From: Microbacterium arborescens
GTDB taxonomy: Bacteria > Actinomycetota > Actinomycetes > Actinomycetales > Microbacteriaceae
Assembly (NCBI RefSeq): GCF_030369635.1
Contig: NZ_CP128474.1
Span: 372,001-436,000, forward strand
Reading direction: 5' to 3'
DNA length: 64,000 bases
The translations under genes and the position numbers were made by a program. Below are positions 6,781 to 15,199 of the stretch, piece by piece; position 1 is the first letter of the stretch, and every line of letters begins with the position of its first letter. The notes below the pieces were generated by a model. The model worked only from the letters and a program-made list of their open reading frames with translations, made no database searches and had not been told where the DNA came from.

Positions 6781-7422
6781 GTGAACCGCCCCGACTCCGA
6801 CGACGCGGAACCGCAGCTCCCGGTGGGTGTGGGGCCGTGGCCGGGCGGCCCGGAGGCGTGGCCCGACGACCCCCGGTACGACCCGCAGCTGCTCGCCGAC
6901 GGCGACCGGCGCAACGTCGTCGACCGCTATCGCTACTGGCGGCTCGAGGCGATCGTGGCCGACCTCGACGAGCACCGGCATCCGTTCCACGTTGCGATCG
7001 AGAACTGGCAGCACGACATGAACATCGGGTCGATCGTGCGCAGCGCCAACGCCTTCGGGGCAGCAGAGGTGCACATCGTCGGACGTCGGCGGTGGAATCG
7101 CCGCGGCGCGATGGTGACCGATCGCTACCAGCACGTCCGCCACCACGAGGATGTCGCGTCCTTCGCGGCGTGGGCTCGCGAGAACGGCCTCCCGATCGTG
7201 GCGGTCGATAACGTTCCGGGGTCGGTGCCGGTCGACCGGGCGGATCTGCCCGAGCGGGCCGTGCTGATGTTCGGTCAGGAGGGGCCGGGGCTTTCGGCCG
7301 AGGCCGTGGCCGCGGCATCCGTCGTCGTCGAGATAACGCAGTACGGCTCGACGCGGTCGATCAACGCGTCGGCCGCGGGCGCCGTCGTCATGTACGAGTG
7401 GTGCCGGCGCTGGGCGCGTTGA
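6781..7422 (+). CDS. TrmH-family (SpoU) RNA 2'-O-methyltransferase
   Basis: A 213-residue SPOUT methyltransferase. The three SpoU motifs are NIGSIVRSANAFG (about 81-93), LMFGQEGPGLS (about 162-172) and a C-terminal YGSTRSINASAAGAV that forms the AdoMet-binding knot. These predict 2'-O-methylation of a tRNA or rRNA ribose. The N-terminal 40 residues are Pro/Asp-rich and not part of the fold. The knot motif reads TRSINASAA, as is common in actinobacterial members. The GTG start is fixed by TAGCCT at leaderless spacing. The exact RNA target cannot be read from sequence. Confidence 0.88.
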   Translation: MNRPDSDDAEPQLPVGVGPWPGGPEAWPDDPRYDPQLLADGDRRNVVDRYRYWRLEAIVADLDEHRHPFHVAIENWQHDMNIGSIVRSANAFGAAEVHIVGRRRWNRRGAMVTDRYQHVRHHEDVASFAAWARENGLPIVAVDNVPGSVPVDRADLPERAVLMFGQEGPGLSAEAVAAASVVVEITQYGSTRSINASAAGAVVMYEWCRRWAR

Positions 7423-7438
7423 CCGCGCTCCGCCGCCG

Positions 7439-7945
7439 TCACCTTTCGGGGTGCCGGTCCGGAGTGACGGCGTAGACGAAGAGTCCCGTCGCCGACGCGG
7501 TGAGCTCGACCGTCGCGTCGGCGGGAACGTCGCGGATGGGGTGCGCCTCGGCGTTCTCGTCGACCGCGGCGCACGTCACCTCGCCGCTCTCGAGAGTCTC
7601 GCCGCCGGCGCTGACCGCGTAGCTCAGCCGGCTGCCGGAACCGGTGACGCAGGCGATCGTCACGACGGCGGGCGCCTCGCCCGCCGATACCGAGATGATC
7701 GGCTCGCCGCCGGGCTCGAGAACGCCCGTTTCGCGCTGGGTCCAGGAGGCGCCGCCGAGCGCGTTCTCGGGGATCACGGCATCGGCCCAGCGTTGGGCGT
7801 CGTTCGCGGTGGGGCGGGGCAGCGTGCGCGTATCGTCCGATGGAGCCGGGATCTCGACCGGTTGCGTGCGCTGCGCGCAGCCGGAAGCGAGCACCCCGAC
7901 CGCGAGCACGGCGATGCCGGCTGCGACGGACGTGAGCTTCGGCAT
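7439..7945 (-). CDS. Putative secreted lipoprotein
   Basis: A 168-residue protein with a classical lipoprotein signal: basic start MPK, hydrophobic core, and lipobox LASGC with the lipidated Cys23. The mature part opens with a Pro/Asp-rich linker and then a beta-rich domain of about 120 residues with two Cys (about 106 and 130) that could pair. No family recognised. The ATG at 7945 is preferred over a longer frame because it gives the signal peptide and sits 7 nt after a TACCGT -10 box. It ends 17 bp from the convergent methyltransferase gene. Confidence 0.75.
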   Translation of the reverse strand: MPKLTSVAAGIAVLAVGVLASGCAQRTQPVEIPAPSDDTRTLPRPTANDAQRWADAVIPENALGGASWTQRETGVLEPGGEPIISVSAGEAPAVVTIACVTGSGSRLSYAVSAGGETLESGEVTCAAVDENAEAHPIRDVPADATVELTASATGLFVYAVTPDRHPER

Positions 7946-7951
7946 GCCGCC

Positions 7952-7957
7952 ACGGTA
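7952..7957 (-). promoter_or_regulatory. -10 box TACCGT of the lipoprotein gene (leaderless)
   Basis: The last T is 7 nt from the ATG at 7945. Confidence 0.5.
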
Positions 7958-8057
7958 CGGGCCGAGGCTGAGGTTCGCACGTGAGAGAGGTTTCACCCCG
8001 ATCACAGTTCGCCCCGGCGCCACGGGTTCCGGCGGTGTGGCTTCAGACGGTGCGGAT

Positions 8058-9374
8058 TCAGACGGTGACGTGAAGCCACGCGCCGCGGCGCACGCGCCAG
8101 CCGAGCGTGAGCAGGCGGGCGATCATGTAGACGCCGAAGAATGCCGCCGCGAGCCAGGCCAGGCCCGCCGCGCCCTCCGGGTGCAGAGCCCCGATCACGA
8201 GCAGCGCGGGCACGAAGGGAACGAGGTTGAGTCCGCCCGCGAGGGCGAGATAGCGGGCATCGCCGGCACCCATCAGCACCCCGTCGAGCACGAAGACGAT
8301 GCCGCATACGGGCTGGGCGACGGCGAGGACGAGCAGGGCCGGCTGGACCAGCGCGGCGACGTCGGAATCTCCCGTGAACAGAAGCCCGATGACTCCCGAC
8401 GTGGCAGCGATCAGGCCTCCGACGAGAACCCCGAACCATGCGCCCCACGCGACCGTCCGCCCGAGGACGCGCCGCACGAAGCTCTCGTCTCCGGCTCCGA
8501 GTCCGCGCCCGATCAGCGCCTGCGCCGCGATCGCCAGGGCATCGAGCGCGAAGGCCGCGGTCGAGAAGATCGTGAAGGCGACCTGCCAGCCGGCGAGCTC
8601 GCTCGTTCCCAGCCCCGTCGCGACCGCGACGGTCGCCAGCAGGGCCGCGCGCAGCGAGACCGTGCGCAGGAACAGCCAGCCGCCCAGACGCGCCGACCCG
8701 CGCATGCCGTCGGCTCGCGGTCGAAGCGAGGCCGAGTGCCGGCGGGCGAGGCGCCCGATCACGACCACGTAGGCGCCGACCATGCCCCACTGGGCGATCA
8801 CGGTGCCCAGGGCCGACCCGGCGATGCCCCAGCCGAAGCCGTAGATGAACACGACGTTCAGCAACGCGTTGGCGCCGAACCCGAGGCCGGCGATCCACAG
8901 AGGGGTGACGGTGTCCTGCATCCCGCGCAGCAGTCCCGTCGCGGCGAAGACGATGAGCATCGCGGGAAGGCCCCACATCGACAGGCGCAGGTAGGTCTCG
9001 GCATCGGTCGCCACCGCCTCGCCCGCTCCGAACATGCCCACCAGCAACGGGGTCGCGAGAGAACCCACAGCGGCGAGCACCGCGCCGAGGCCGAGCGCGA
9101 GCCACAGCCCGTCGATTCCCGCGCTCACGGCGCTCGTCGAGTCACCCGCGCCGAAACGGCGGGCCACCGCGGGTGTCGTCGCGTAGGCGAGGAAGACCAT
9201 CAGCCCCACGATCGTCTGCAGCACCGCTCCCGCGATTCCCAGCGCCGCGAGCGGCACGACACCGAGGTGGCCGATGAGTGCGGCGTCGACGATGAGGAAC
9301 ATCGGCTCGGCGATGAGGGCGCCGAGGGCGGGAACGGCCAGCCGCAGGATCTCGCGGTTGAGCGTGGGCGCCAT
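8058..9374 (-). CDS. MATE-family efflux transporter (DinF-like)
   Basis: A 438-residue multidrug/toxin extrusion protein with about 12 membrane spans in two pseudo-repeats. The N terminus EILRLAVPALGALIAEPMFLIVDAALIGHLG and the later TPLWIAGLGFGANALLNVVFIYGFGWGI are typical of the MatE domain and the DinF branch. It is expected to export cationic or other small molecules using a Na+ or H+ gradient at the cytoplasmic membrane; the substrate is not predictable. A TAGGCT -10 box at leaderless spacing marks the ATG at 9374. No regulator is adjacent. Confidence 0.88.
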   Translation of the reverse strand: MAPTLNREILRLAVPALGALIAEPMFLIVDAALIGHLGVVPLAALGIAGAVLQTIVGLMVFLAYATTPAVARRFGAGDSTSAVSAGIDGLWLALGLGAVLAAVGSLATPLLVGMFGAGEAVATDAETYLRLSMWGLPAMLIVFAATGLLRGMQDTVTPLWIAGLGFGANALLNVVFIYGFGWGIAGSALGTVIAQWGMVGAYVVVIGRLARRHSASLRPRADGMRGSARLGGWLFLRTVSLRAALLATVAVATGLGTSELAGWQVAFTIFSTAAFALDALAIAAQALIGRGLGAGDESFVRRVLGRTVAWGAWFGVLVGGLIAATSGVIGLLFTGDSDVAALVQPALLVLAVAQPVCGIVFVLDGVLMGAGDARYLALAGGLNLVPFVPALLVIGALHPEGAAGLAWLAAAFFGVYMIARLLTLGWRVRRGAWLHVTV

Positions 9375-9380
9375 GAGACG

Positions 9381-9386
9381 AGCCTA
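9381..9386 (-). promoter_or_regulatory. -10 box TAGGCT of the MATE gene (leaderless)
   Basis: The last T is 7 nt from the ATG at 9374. Confidence 0.55.
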
Positions 9387-9501
9387 GAGGCGCGAGGCCG
9401 GCGGCTCGGTCTTGCACAGCGGCCCGGTCGCTGTCGAGCGCGCCGAGCGCCACCGCTTCCCCGGTTACCGTTGATCATCGACCGGAGGGGGAGGACGCCG
9501 G

Positions 9502-11298
9502 ATGCGGCTGCTCAAACGCCTGGCGATCGCGCGCCTGCACGCGCGTCTGCCGACGTGGGTCCGTGTCGTCGTGGCCGCGGCGGCCGTCGTGCTCGGCGTC
9601 GTCATCGTCATCCGTCCCACGACCGCACTCGATGTCCTCGCCTGGCTGATCGGCGGCGGGATGGCGCTGACGGGCCTGCTCGAGCTCACCGGCCGGGAGG
9701 GGGAGTCGCACCGGCCGCGCTGGCGCACCGCGACCGGTGTCGCCTGGCTGCTCGGCGGCGCGATCGTCCTCCTCGCGCCGGGGTTGACCGTGCGCGTGGT
9801 CGCCGTCGTCGTCGGCATCCTGCTTCTCGGCGGCGGCATCCTCGGGGTCCTCGCGGCCTTCGGGCGCGGCCGCACCTGGGACGCGCGCATCGCCGACGCG
9901 GCCTTCGGGGCATCGGGGGTCATCTTCGGCGCGCTAGCACTGTTCTGGCCCGACATCACCCTGCTCGTGACGGCCGTCGTGTTCGGCGCCCGCCTCATCA
10001 TGAGCGGCGTCGTCGATCTCTGGACCAGGCTTCGACGTCGTCGCGACGATCGAGCCGCCGAGCGATCGGGGGCCGACGGGCGGCCGCGCCGACGCTGGGG
10101 GCGCACGGTCGTCGCGATCGCCTCGGTCGCCCTCGCCGTCACGACGACGATCGTGACGGCGCCGCTGCGCGACGGCTCGACCGTCGTCGACGACTTCTAC
10201 GCGGCGCCGCGCGACCTGCCCGACGAGCCCGGGCGCCTCGTGCGTGCCGAGCCCTTCGAGGCAGGCATCCCGGCGAGCGCCCAGGGGTGGCGCATCCTGT
10301 ACACCACGACGGGCGTCGACGGGAACGTCCGCGTCGCGAGCGCCATCGTCGCAGTGCCCCGCGAGGGCGATGGGCAGTGGCCGGTGATCGATTGGAACCA
10401 CGGCACCACCGGCTTCGCGCAGCACTGTGCGCCGTCGCTGCAGCCCCGCGGACTGTGGGCGGGCGCGTTCTACATGCTGCCGCGAGCGATCAAAGAGGGA
10501 TGGGCCGTCGTCGGCACCGACTACATCGGGCTCGGCACCGAGGGTCCGCACCCGTACCTCGTCGGTCTGCCGAGCGCCCATGCCTCGCTCGACGCGGTGC
10601 GGGCGGCGCGCGAGCTCGAAGAGGCCGACCTCGGTGCGCGCACGGTCGTGTGGGGGCATTCGCAGGGCGGCGCGGCGGCGCTGTGGACGGGTGCCGTGGC
10701 CCGGGAGTACGCGCCCGAGGTCTGGGTGCGGGGCGTAGCCGCCCTCGCCCCGGCGAGCGACCCCGCCGCCCTCGTGCAGGGCATCTCGAGCGTGACCGGC
10801 GGCAGCATCTTCGCTTCGTACGCGTTCGCCTCGTTCTCGGCGATCTACCCCGAGATCGAGTACCGCGACTACGTGCGGCCCGGCGCCGAGACGGTGCTGC
10901 GTCAGATGTCGGAGCGGTGCCTGTCCGACCCGACGATCGTGCTCTCGGTCGCCGCGGCGCTCGGGATGAGCCGCGATCCGGCGCTGTTCTCGCGCTCGCC
11001 GGCATCCGGGGTGCTCGGGCGCCATCTGCGCGAGAACACGGCGCCGCTGCACTCCACTGCACCCGTGCTGCTGGCGCACGGCGGAGCCGACAGCGTCATC
11101 TCGGTGCAGACCCAGGCCGCCTTCGTCGATCGGATGTGCGCGGCCGGGCAGGACGTCGACTTCCGCACTTACGCGGGGTTCGAGCACGCGGGTGTCGTCG
11201 AGCGGCCGTCGCCTCTCATCGACGAGCTGTTCGACTGGACGAGAGACCGTTTCGCCGGTATCCCGGTTGCCGAGGGATGTACCACCACGGAACGCTGA
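9502..11298 (+). CDS. Fusion of a DUF308/HdeD-like membrane domain with a secretory-lipase-type hydrolase
   Basis: A 598-residue protein in two parts. Residues about 20-175 are six closely spaced hydrophobic segments resembling DUF308/HdeD proteins. A basic linker (RRRRDDRAAERSGADGRPRRR) and a further membrane span (about 215-232) follow. Residues about 240-598 form an alpha/beta hydrolase of the LIP (secretory lipase, PF03583-like) type: nucleophile Ser in GHSQGG, acid Asp in HGGADSVI, and His in FEHAG. The last span would place the hydrolase outside the membrane. A good Shine-Dalgarno (GGAGGGGGAGG) precedes the ATG. No frameshift is needed to join the parts; the fusion is discussed as a finding. 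Confidence 0.75.
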   Translation: MRLLKRLAIARLHARLPTWVRVVVAAAAVVLGVVIVIRPTTALDVLAWLIGGGMALTGLLELTGREGESHRPRWRTATGVAWLLGGAIVLLAPGLTVRVVAVVVGILLLGGGILGVLAAFGRGRTWDARIADAAFGASGVIFGALALFWPDITLLVTAVVFGARLIMSGVVDLWTRLRRRRDDRAAERSGADGRPRRRWGRTVVAIASVALAVTTTIVTAPLRDGSTVVDDFYAAPRDLPDEPGRLVRAEPFEAGIPASAQGWRILYTTTGVDGNVRVASAIVAVPREGDGQWPVIDWNHGTTGFAQHCAPSLQPRGLWAGAFYMLPRAIKEGWAVVGTDYIGLGTEGPHPYLVGLPSAHASLDAVRAARELEEADLGARTVVWGHSQGGAAALWTGAVAREYAPEVWVRGVAALAPASDPAALVQGISSVTGGSIFASYAFASFSAIYPEIEYRDYVRPGAETVLRQMSERCLSDPTIVLSVAAALGMSRDPALFSRSPASGVLGRHLRENTAPLHSTAPVLLAHGGADSVISVQTQAAFVDRMCAAGQDVDFRTYAGFEHAGVVERPSPLIDELFDWTRDRFAGIPVAEGCTTTER

Positions 11299-11331
11299 AT
11301 GCCCTCGGAAGTTCGTGTCGTCCGGTCGGCC

Positions 11332-11337
11332 TAGCAT
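11332..11337 (+). promoter_or_regulatory. -10 box TAGCAT of the M13 peptidase gene
   Basis: The last T is 8 nt before the ATG at 11345. This supports that start over longer in-frame options that run back into the lipase gene. Confidence 0.55.
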
Positions 11338-11344
11338 GGGTGCC

Positions 11345-13342
11345 ATGACCGACCCCGTCCTCCCCTCCGGTATCGACATCGCCGAACTGAGCCCCGAGAT
11401 CCGACCGCAGGACGACCTGTTCCGGCACGTCAACGGCAGCTGGCTCGAGCGCACCGAGATCCCCGACGACAAAGCGCGCTGGGGATCGTTCCACCTCATC
11501 GCCGAGCAGGCCGAGAGCGACGTCCGCGCGATCATCGACGAGGCGACGACCGCTGAGCCGGGAACGGTCCGACGCAAGATCGGCGACCTGTTCACGAGCT
11601 TCATGGACACGGCGCGCATCGACGAGCTCGGCGCCGAGCCGCTGCGCCCCCAGCTCGCACGCGTCGACGCGATCGATTCGATTCCGGCGCTGCTGCGCAC
11701 CGTCGGCGAGCTCGAGCGCGAGGGCATCGGGGGCATGATCGGCACGTTCATCGAGCCCGACCCCGGCAACCCCGAGCGCTATGTCGTGTTCTTCGTGCAG
11801 GGCGGCCTCTCGCTTCCCGACGAGAGCTACTACCGCCTCGACGGCTTCGAGGCGACGCGCACCGCTTTCCGCGGCTACGCCGAGCGCATGCTCGAGCTCG
11901 CCGGCATCGACGACGCCGCCGGTCAGGCCGAGCGCATCGCGAGGCTCGAGACCGAGCTCGCCGCGCACCACTGGGACAACGTCCGCAACCGCGACGCCGT
12001 CGCGACCTACAACCTGCACAGCTGGGACGACGTGCGAGCCCTCGCCGGTGTCGACCTCGACCCGTGGCTCGAGGGCCTCGCGCCCCGTCACCGCGACGGA
12101 TTCGCCGAGATCAACGTCAACCAGCCGAGCTTCCTCTCGGGGCTCGGCGCACTGCTGACCGACGAGCACCTCGACGACTGGAAGGCCTGGCTGCGGTTGC
12201 AGGTCGTCCGGGCGTCGGCACCGTTCCTGCCGGACGCCTTCGTCGCCGAGAACTTCGCGTTCTACGGCACGCAGCTCACGGGCGTGCCCGTCAACCGCGA
12301 GCGCTGGAAGCGCGGCGTGAGCATCGTGCAGGCCGCTTTGGGCGAGGCGATCGGTGAGATCTACGTCGAGCGGCACTTCCCGCCGCAGGCCAAGGTCGAG
12401 ATGGATGCGCTGGTCGCGAACCTCATCGAGGCGTACCGGCAGTCGATCACGGGGCTCGAATGGATGACGCCGGCCACCCGTGAGCGTGCGCTCGAGAAGC
12501 TCGCGGCCTTCACGCCGAAGATCGGCTACCCCGATCGGTGGAAGGACTACTCGGCTCTCGAGATCGACCCCACCGACCTCCTGGGCAACGTGCTGCGCTC
12601 GACCGAGTGGGAGTACGAGCGTCAGCTGGCGAAGCTCGGCCAGCCGATCGACCGCGACGAGTGGCACATGACTCCGCAGACGGTCAACGCCTACTACAAC
12701 CCGCTGATGAACGAGATCGTCTTCCCCGCGGCCATCCTGCAGTTGCCGTTCTTCTCGTCCGAGCGCGACGCCGCGGCGAACTACGGCGGCATCGGCGCGG
12801 TCATCGGACACGAGATCGGGCACGGGTTCGACGACCAGGGCAGTGCGTACGACGGCACCGGTGCGCTCAACGACTGGTGGACCGACGCCGACCGCGCCGC
12901 CTTCGAGGAGCGCACGGGCGCACTGATCGATCAGTACAACGCGCTCGTTCCGCGGGGTCTCGGTGACGAGCACACCGTCAACGGCGCGCTCACGATCGGT
13001 GAGAACATCGGCGACCTGGGCGGCCTCGGCATCGCCCTGAAGGCGTACCGGCTGCACCTCGCCGCCACGATGTCGGCGGAGGAGCTCGCCGAGGCCCCCG
13101 ACGGCCCGGTGATCGATGGTTTCACGGGGGTGCAACGGCTTCTTCTCAGTTGGGGTCAGATCTGGCAGCAGAAGGGTCGTGACGCCGAGACCATCCGGCT
13201 GCTGACGATCGACCCGCACGCACCGAACGAGTTCCGCTGCAACCAGATCGTCCGTAACATCGATGCGTTCTACGACGCATTCGGCGTCACCGAGGCAGAC
13301 GAGCTCTGGCTCGCCCCCGAGCGCCGCGTCACGATCTGGTGA
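11345..13342 (+). CDS. M13-family (neprilysin/PepO-like) zinc endopeptidase
   Basis: A 665-residue gluzincin. The zinc motif HEIGH is at 489-493, and the second motif E553-N-I-G-D557 lies in GENIGDLGG. The substrate-contacting NAYYNP segment is upstream, as in neprilysin. Actinobacterial PepO-type members lack the N-terminal anchor of mammalian neprilysin, and none is visible here, so it is probably cytoplasmic. It would cleave short peptides on the amino side of hydrophobic residues. Length matches the family (about 650-700). The gene is followed 46 bp later by the beta-lactamase-fold gene. Confidence 0.93.
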   Translation: MTDPVLPSGIDIAELSPEIRPQDDLFRHVNGSWLERTEIPDDKARWGSFHLIAEQAESDVRAIIDEATTAEPGTVRRKIGDLFTSFMDTARIDELGAEPLRPQLARVDAIDSIPALLRTVGELEREGIGGMIGTFIEPDPGNPERYVVFFVQGGLSLPDESYYRLDGFEATRTAFRGYAERMLELAGIDDAAGQAERIARLETELAAHHWDNVRNRDAVATYNLHSWDDVRALAGVDLDPWLEGLAPRHRDGFAEINVNQPSFLSGLGALLTDEHLDDWKAWLRLQVVRASAPFLPDAFVAENFAFYGTQLTGVPVNRERWKRGVSIVQAALGEAIGEIYVERHFPPQAKVEMDALVANLIEAYRQSITGLEWMTPATRERALEKLAAFTPKIGYPDRWKDYSALEIDPTDLLGNVLRSTEWEYERQLAKLGQPIDRDEWHMTPQTVNAYYNPLMNEIVFPAAILQLPFFSSERDAAANYGGIGAVIGHEIGHGFDDQGSAYDGTGALNDWWTDADRAAFEERTGALIDQYNALVPRGLGDEHTVNGALTIGENIGDLGGLGIALKAYRLHLAATMSAEELAEAPDGPVIDGFTGVQRLLLSWGQIWQQKGRDAETIRLLTIDPHAPNEFRCNQIVRNIDAFYDAFGVTEADELWLAPERRVTIW

Positions 13343-13388
13343 TCACCCGAACCGAATCGCTCAGGCTTACTCCGACGGAGACGAGAAC

Positions 13389-14312
13389 ATGACGGTGGAT
13401 GGATCCGAGTCCTCCTCCGGGACCGCCCGCTCGCGCGCGGAGCGGCGCACCGGTCCGCGACCGCGTCGTCGTTCCGGTGCGCCGCGCCGGGGGTTCGCAT
13501 CGACCGAGAAGGCACTCGATGCCCTCGCCGCATCCGGCGCGCGGGTGTCGGTGCGCGTCAGCGACCTCGATCGCGGCACGCCCGTTCTCGCGGGCGACGA
13601 CTTCGTCACACTGCCGGTCGCGGGCATGGGCATCGTCCCGCTGCTGATCGAGGTGGCGGCACGATTCGACGCCGGGACCCTCGACCCGCTCGAGATCGTC
13701 GAGCGGTCGAGTGTCGACGACGTCTCGGTCGCGGGTATCTGGCGTCACCTCATGGCCCCGGCGCTGCCGCTCGGCGACCTCGCGGTGCTCGCCGCTGCCA
13801 CAGGAGACGCGCTCGCCGCCAACGCTCTCCTCGGCCGGGTCGGTCTCGACGCCGTGCGGGCACGGCTGGGGAGCCTGGGGATGCCGCGCACGGCGCTGCT
13901 CGACCGATTCCGCGACGACCGCGGGCCCGACGATGCCCCGCACTACGCCCTCGGCACGGCTCGCGAGCTGGCCGCGATGTTCGCCGCCCTCGTCAACACC
14001 GATGTCGTCTCACCCGGCGTGAGCGCTCAGGTCTCGGAATGGCTGAGCCTGAACCACGATCTCTCGCTCGTCGGGTCGGTGACCGGGCTCGACCCCTTCG
14101 CTCACGACGATGACAAGCACGAGCTGCTGTTCGTGAACAAGACCGGCCGGGCCGACGGCATCCGTACCGAGGCGGGCGTGCTCGCCGGCCCCCGTGCCGG
14201 GGTGTCGTACGCGCTCCTGGTCGGGTTCGACGACCTGTCGATGAGCGACCGCCTGCGGGCTCACGAGGCGTTCCGGGCGTTCGGCCTCGACCTCATGGAG
14301 TACGTCTTCTGA
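13389..14312 (+). CDS. Class A beta-lactamase-fold protein without the catalytic Ser/Lys
   Basis: A 307-residue protein with a basic, Ser/Arg-rich N-terminal tail (about 1-40) and then a serine-hydrolase (beta-lactamase2) fold. The expected SxxK reads G79-M-G-I82 in PVAGMGIVPLL. The SDN-like position reads GDA in ATGDALAANALLGRVG. Only the KTG box survives (K251-T-G253 in VNKTGRADGIRTEAG). The fold is recognised from the TGDxxANxLL and NKTG...GVL patterns, so hydrolytic activity is unlikely. No signal peptide is visible, so a cytoplasmic binding or regulatory role is possible. I chose ATG 13389 because AGGCTTACTCCGACGGAG with a GGAG precedes it. Confidence 0.7.
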   Translation: MTVDGSESSSGTARSRAERRTGPRPRRRSGAPRRGFASTEKALDALAASGARVSVRVSDLDRGTPVLAGDDFVTLPVAGMGIVPLLIEVAARFDAGTLDPLEIVERSSVDDVSVAGIWRHLMAPALPLGDLAVLAAATGDALAANALLGRVGLDAVRARLGSLGMPRTALLDRFRDDRGPDDAPHYALGTARELAAMFAALVNTDVVSPGVSAQVSEWLSLNHDLSLVGSVTGLDPFAHDDDKHELLFVNKTGRADGIRTEAGVLAGPRAGVSYALLVGFDDLSMSDRLRAHEAFRAFGLDLMEYVF

Positions 14313-14330
14313 TCCGATCCCGGCATGCGC

Positions 14331-14354
14331 TTGACCCTCACACCGTGTCAGGCT
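14331..14354 (+). promoter_or_regulatory. Probable MerR-type operator/promoter
   Basis: A TTGACC -35 box (14331-14336) runs into the imperfect palindrome ACCCTCACAC-C-GTGTCAGGCT (14334-14354, 8 of 10 bp paired). MerR-family proteins bind such dyads inside an over-long -35/-10 spacer. The expected -10 near 14355 is weak. Autoregulation is inferred. Confidence 0.6.
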
Positions 14355-14370
14355 GTCGGCTGGGATCACC

Positions 14371-15168
14371 ATGTTGAGTATCGGAGAGTTCGCCCGCCTG
14401 GCCGGCGTATCGGTGCGGATGCTGCGCCATTACGACCAGCTCGGTCTGCTGCGTCCGCATCGCGTCGATCCGGCCTCGGGCTACCGCTCGTACACCGCGT
14501 CGCAACTCGATCGGGCCAACCGGCTGATCGCGCTGAAGGACCTCGGCTTCACCCTCGAACAGGTCGGCCGACTGCTCGACGACGGTATGTCGTCGGCATC
14601 GGTGGCCGCGCTCCTGCGGGAGCGGAGGGCCGAGCTGAGCGGCCAGATCGCCGCAGACGGTCGGCGGCTGAACGAGGTCGAGGCGAGACTCCGATCGATC
14701 GAGAAGGAGATACCCGTGTCCACATTCATCGAGACCGCGCTGCCCGAGCTGACCCTCACTCAGCTCTCGGTCCGCATCGACGAGATGGCGCAGATCGAAG
14801 ACGAGATCAGCGTCATGTTCCAGCGCGTGAACGACCGCATCGAGGCCGCGGGCGCGCAGCGGGTCGGCCCCGGCGTCGCGGTTTACACGACAACAGGTGA
14901 CGGCATGATCGCCGCCGCGGCCGAGCAGATCGGTGACGCGCCGGTGCCTGACTGCCTCGAGCGGGCGGTCGTCGCGGCCGAACCGCGGGCGCTCACCCTC
15001 CGCTACGAGGCGCCCGATCTGGCCGGCATCCAGAGCGCGTGGCAGGCGCTCGTCGCCGAGGCGGAGCGCCGCGGGCTGCGATTCGACGGCGCGTGCCGCG
15101 AGGTGTATCTGCAGACGCCCTACGACGGCGAGCGGTGGGTCGTCGATCTGCAGCAGCCCGTGTCCTGA
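14371..15168 (+). CDS. MerR-family regulator with GyrI-like effector domain
   Basis: A 265-residue activator of the BltR/TipA type. A winged helix-turn-helix occupies about 1-70 (IGEFARLAGVSVRMLRHYDQLGLLRP is the signature), and a coiled coil about 75-115. A C-terminal GyrI-like/SOUL-type ligand domain (about 120-265), with alternating strands and an LTLRYEAPD stretch, probably binds hydrophobic cations or drugs. The promoter region carries a MerR-like dyad, so it probably controls itself. The downstream membrane-protein gene has its own -10 box and need not be a target. Confidence 0.88.
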   Translation: MLSIGEFARLAGVSVRMLRHYDQLGLLRPHRVDPASGYRSYTASQLDRANRLIALKDLGFTLEQVGRLLDDGMSSASVAALLRERRAELSGQIAADGRRLNEVEARLRSIEKEIPVSTFIETALPELTLTQLSVRIDEMAQIEDEISVMFQRVNDRIEAAGAQRVGPGVAVYTTTGDGMIAAAAEQIGDAPVPDCLERAVVAAEPRALTLRYEAPDLAGIQSAWQALVAEAERRGLRFDGACREVYLQTPYDGERWVVDLQQPVS

Positions 15169-15187
15169 ACCCCGGCGCGGGCCGCGC

Positions 15188-15193
15188 TAGCCT
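15188..15193 (+). promoter_or_regulatory. -10 box TAGCCT of the membrane-protein gene (leaderless)
   Basis: The last T is 7 nt before the GTG at 15200. Confidence 0.55.
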
Positions 15194-15199
15194 GGGGGA

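Noticed and set aside
7644..11348. A 1234-codon plus-strand open frame over the lipoprotein, MATE and DUF308-lipase region.
   Set aside because: It runs antisense to the lipoprotein and MATE genes and out of frame with the lipase gene; composition is Arg/Pro/Asp-rich with no domain. High G+C makes such long false frames common.
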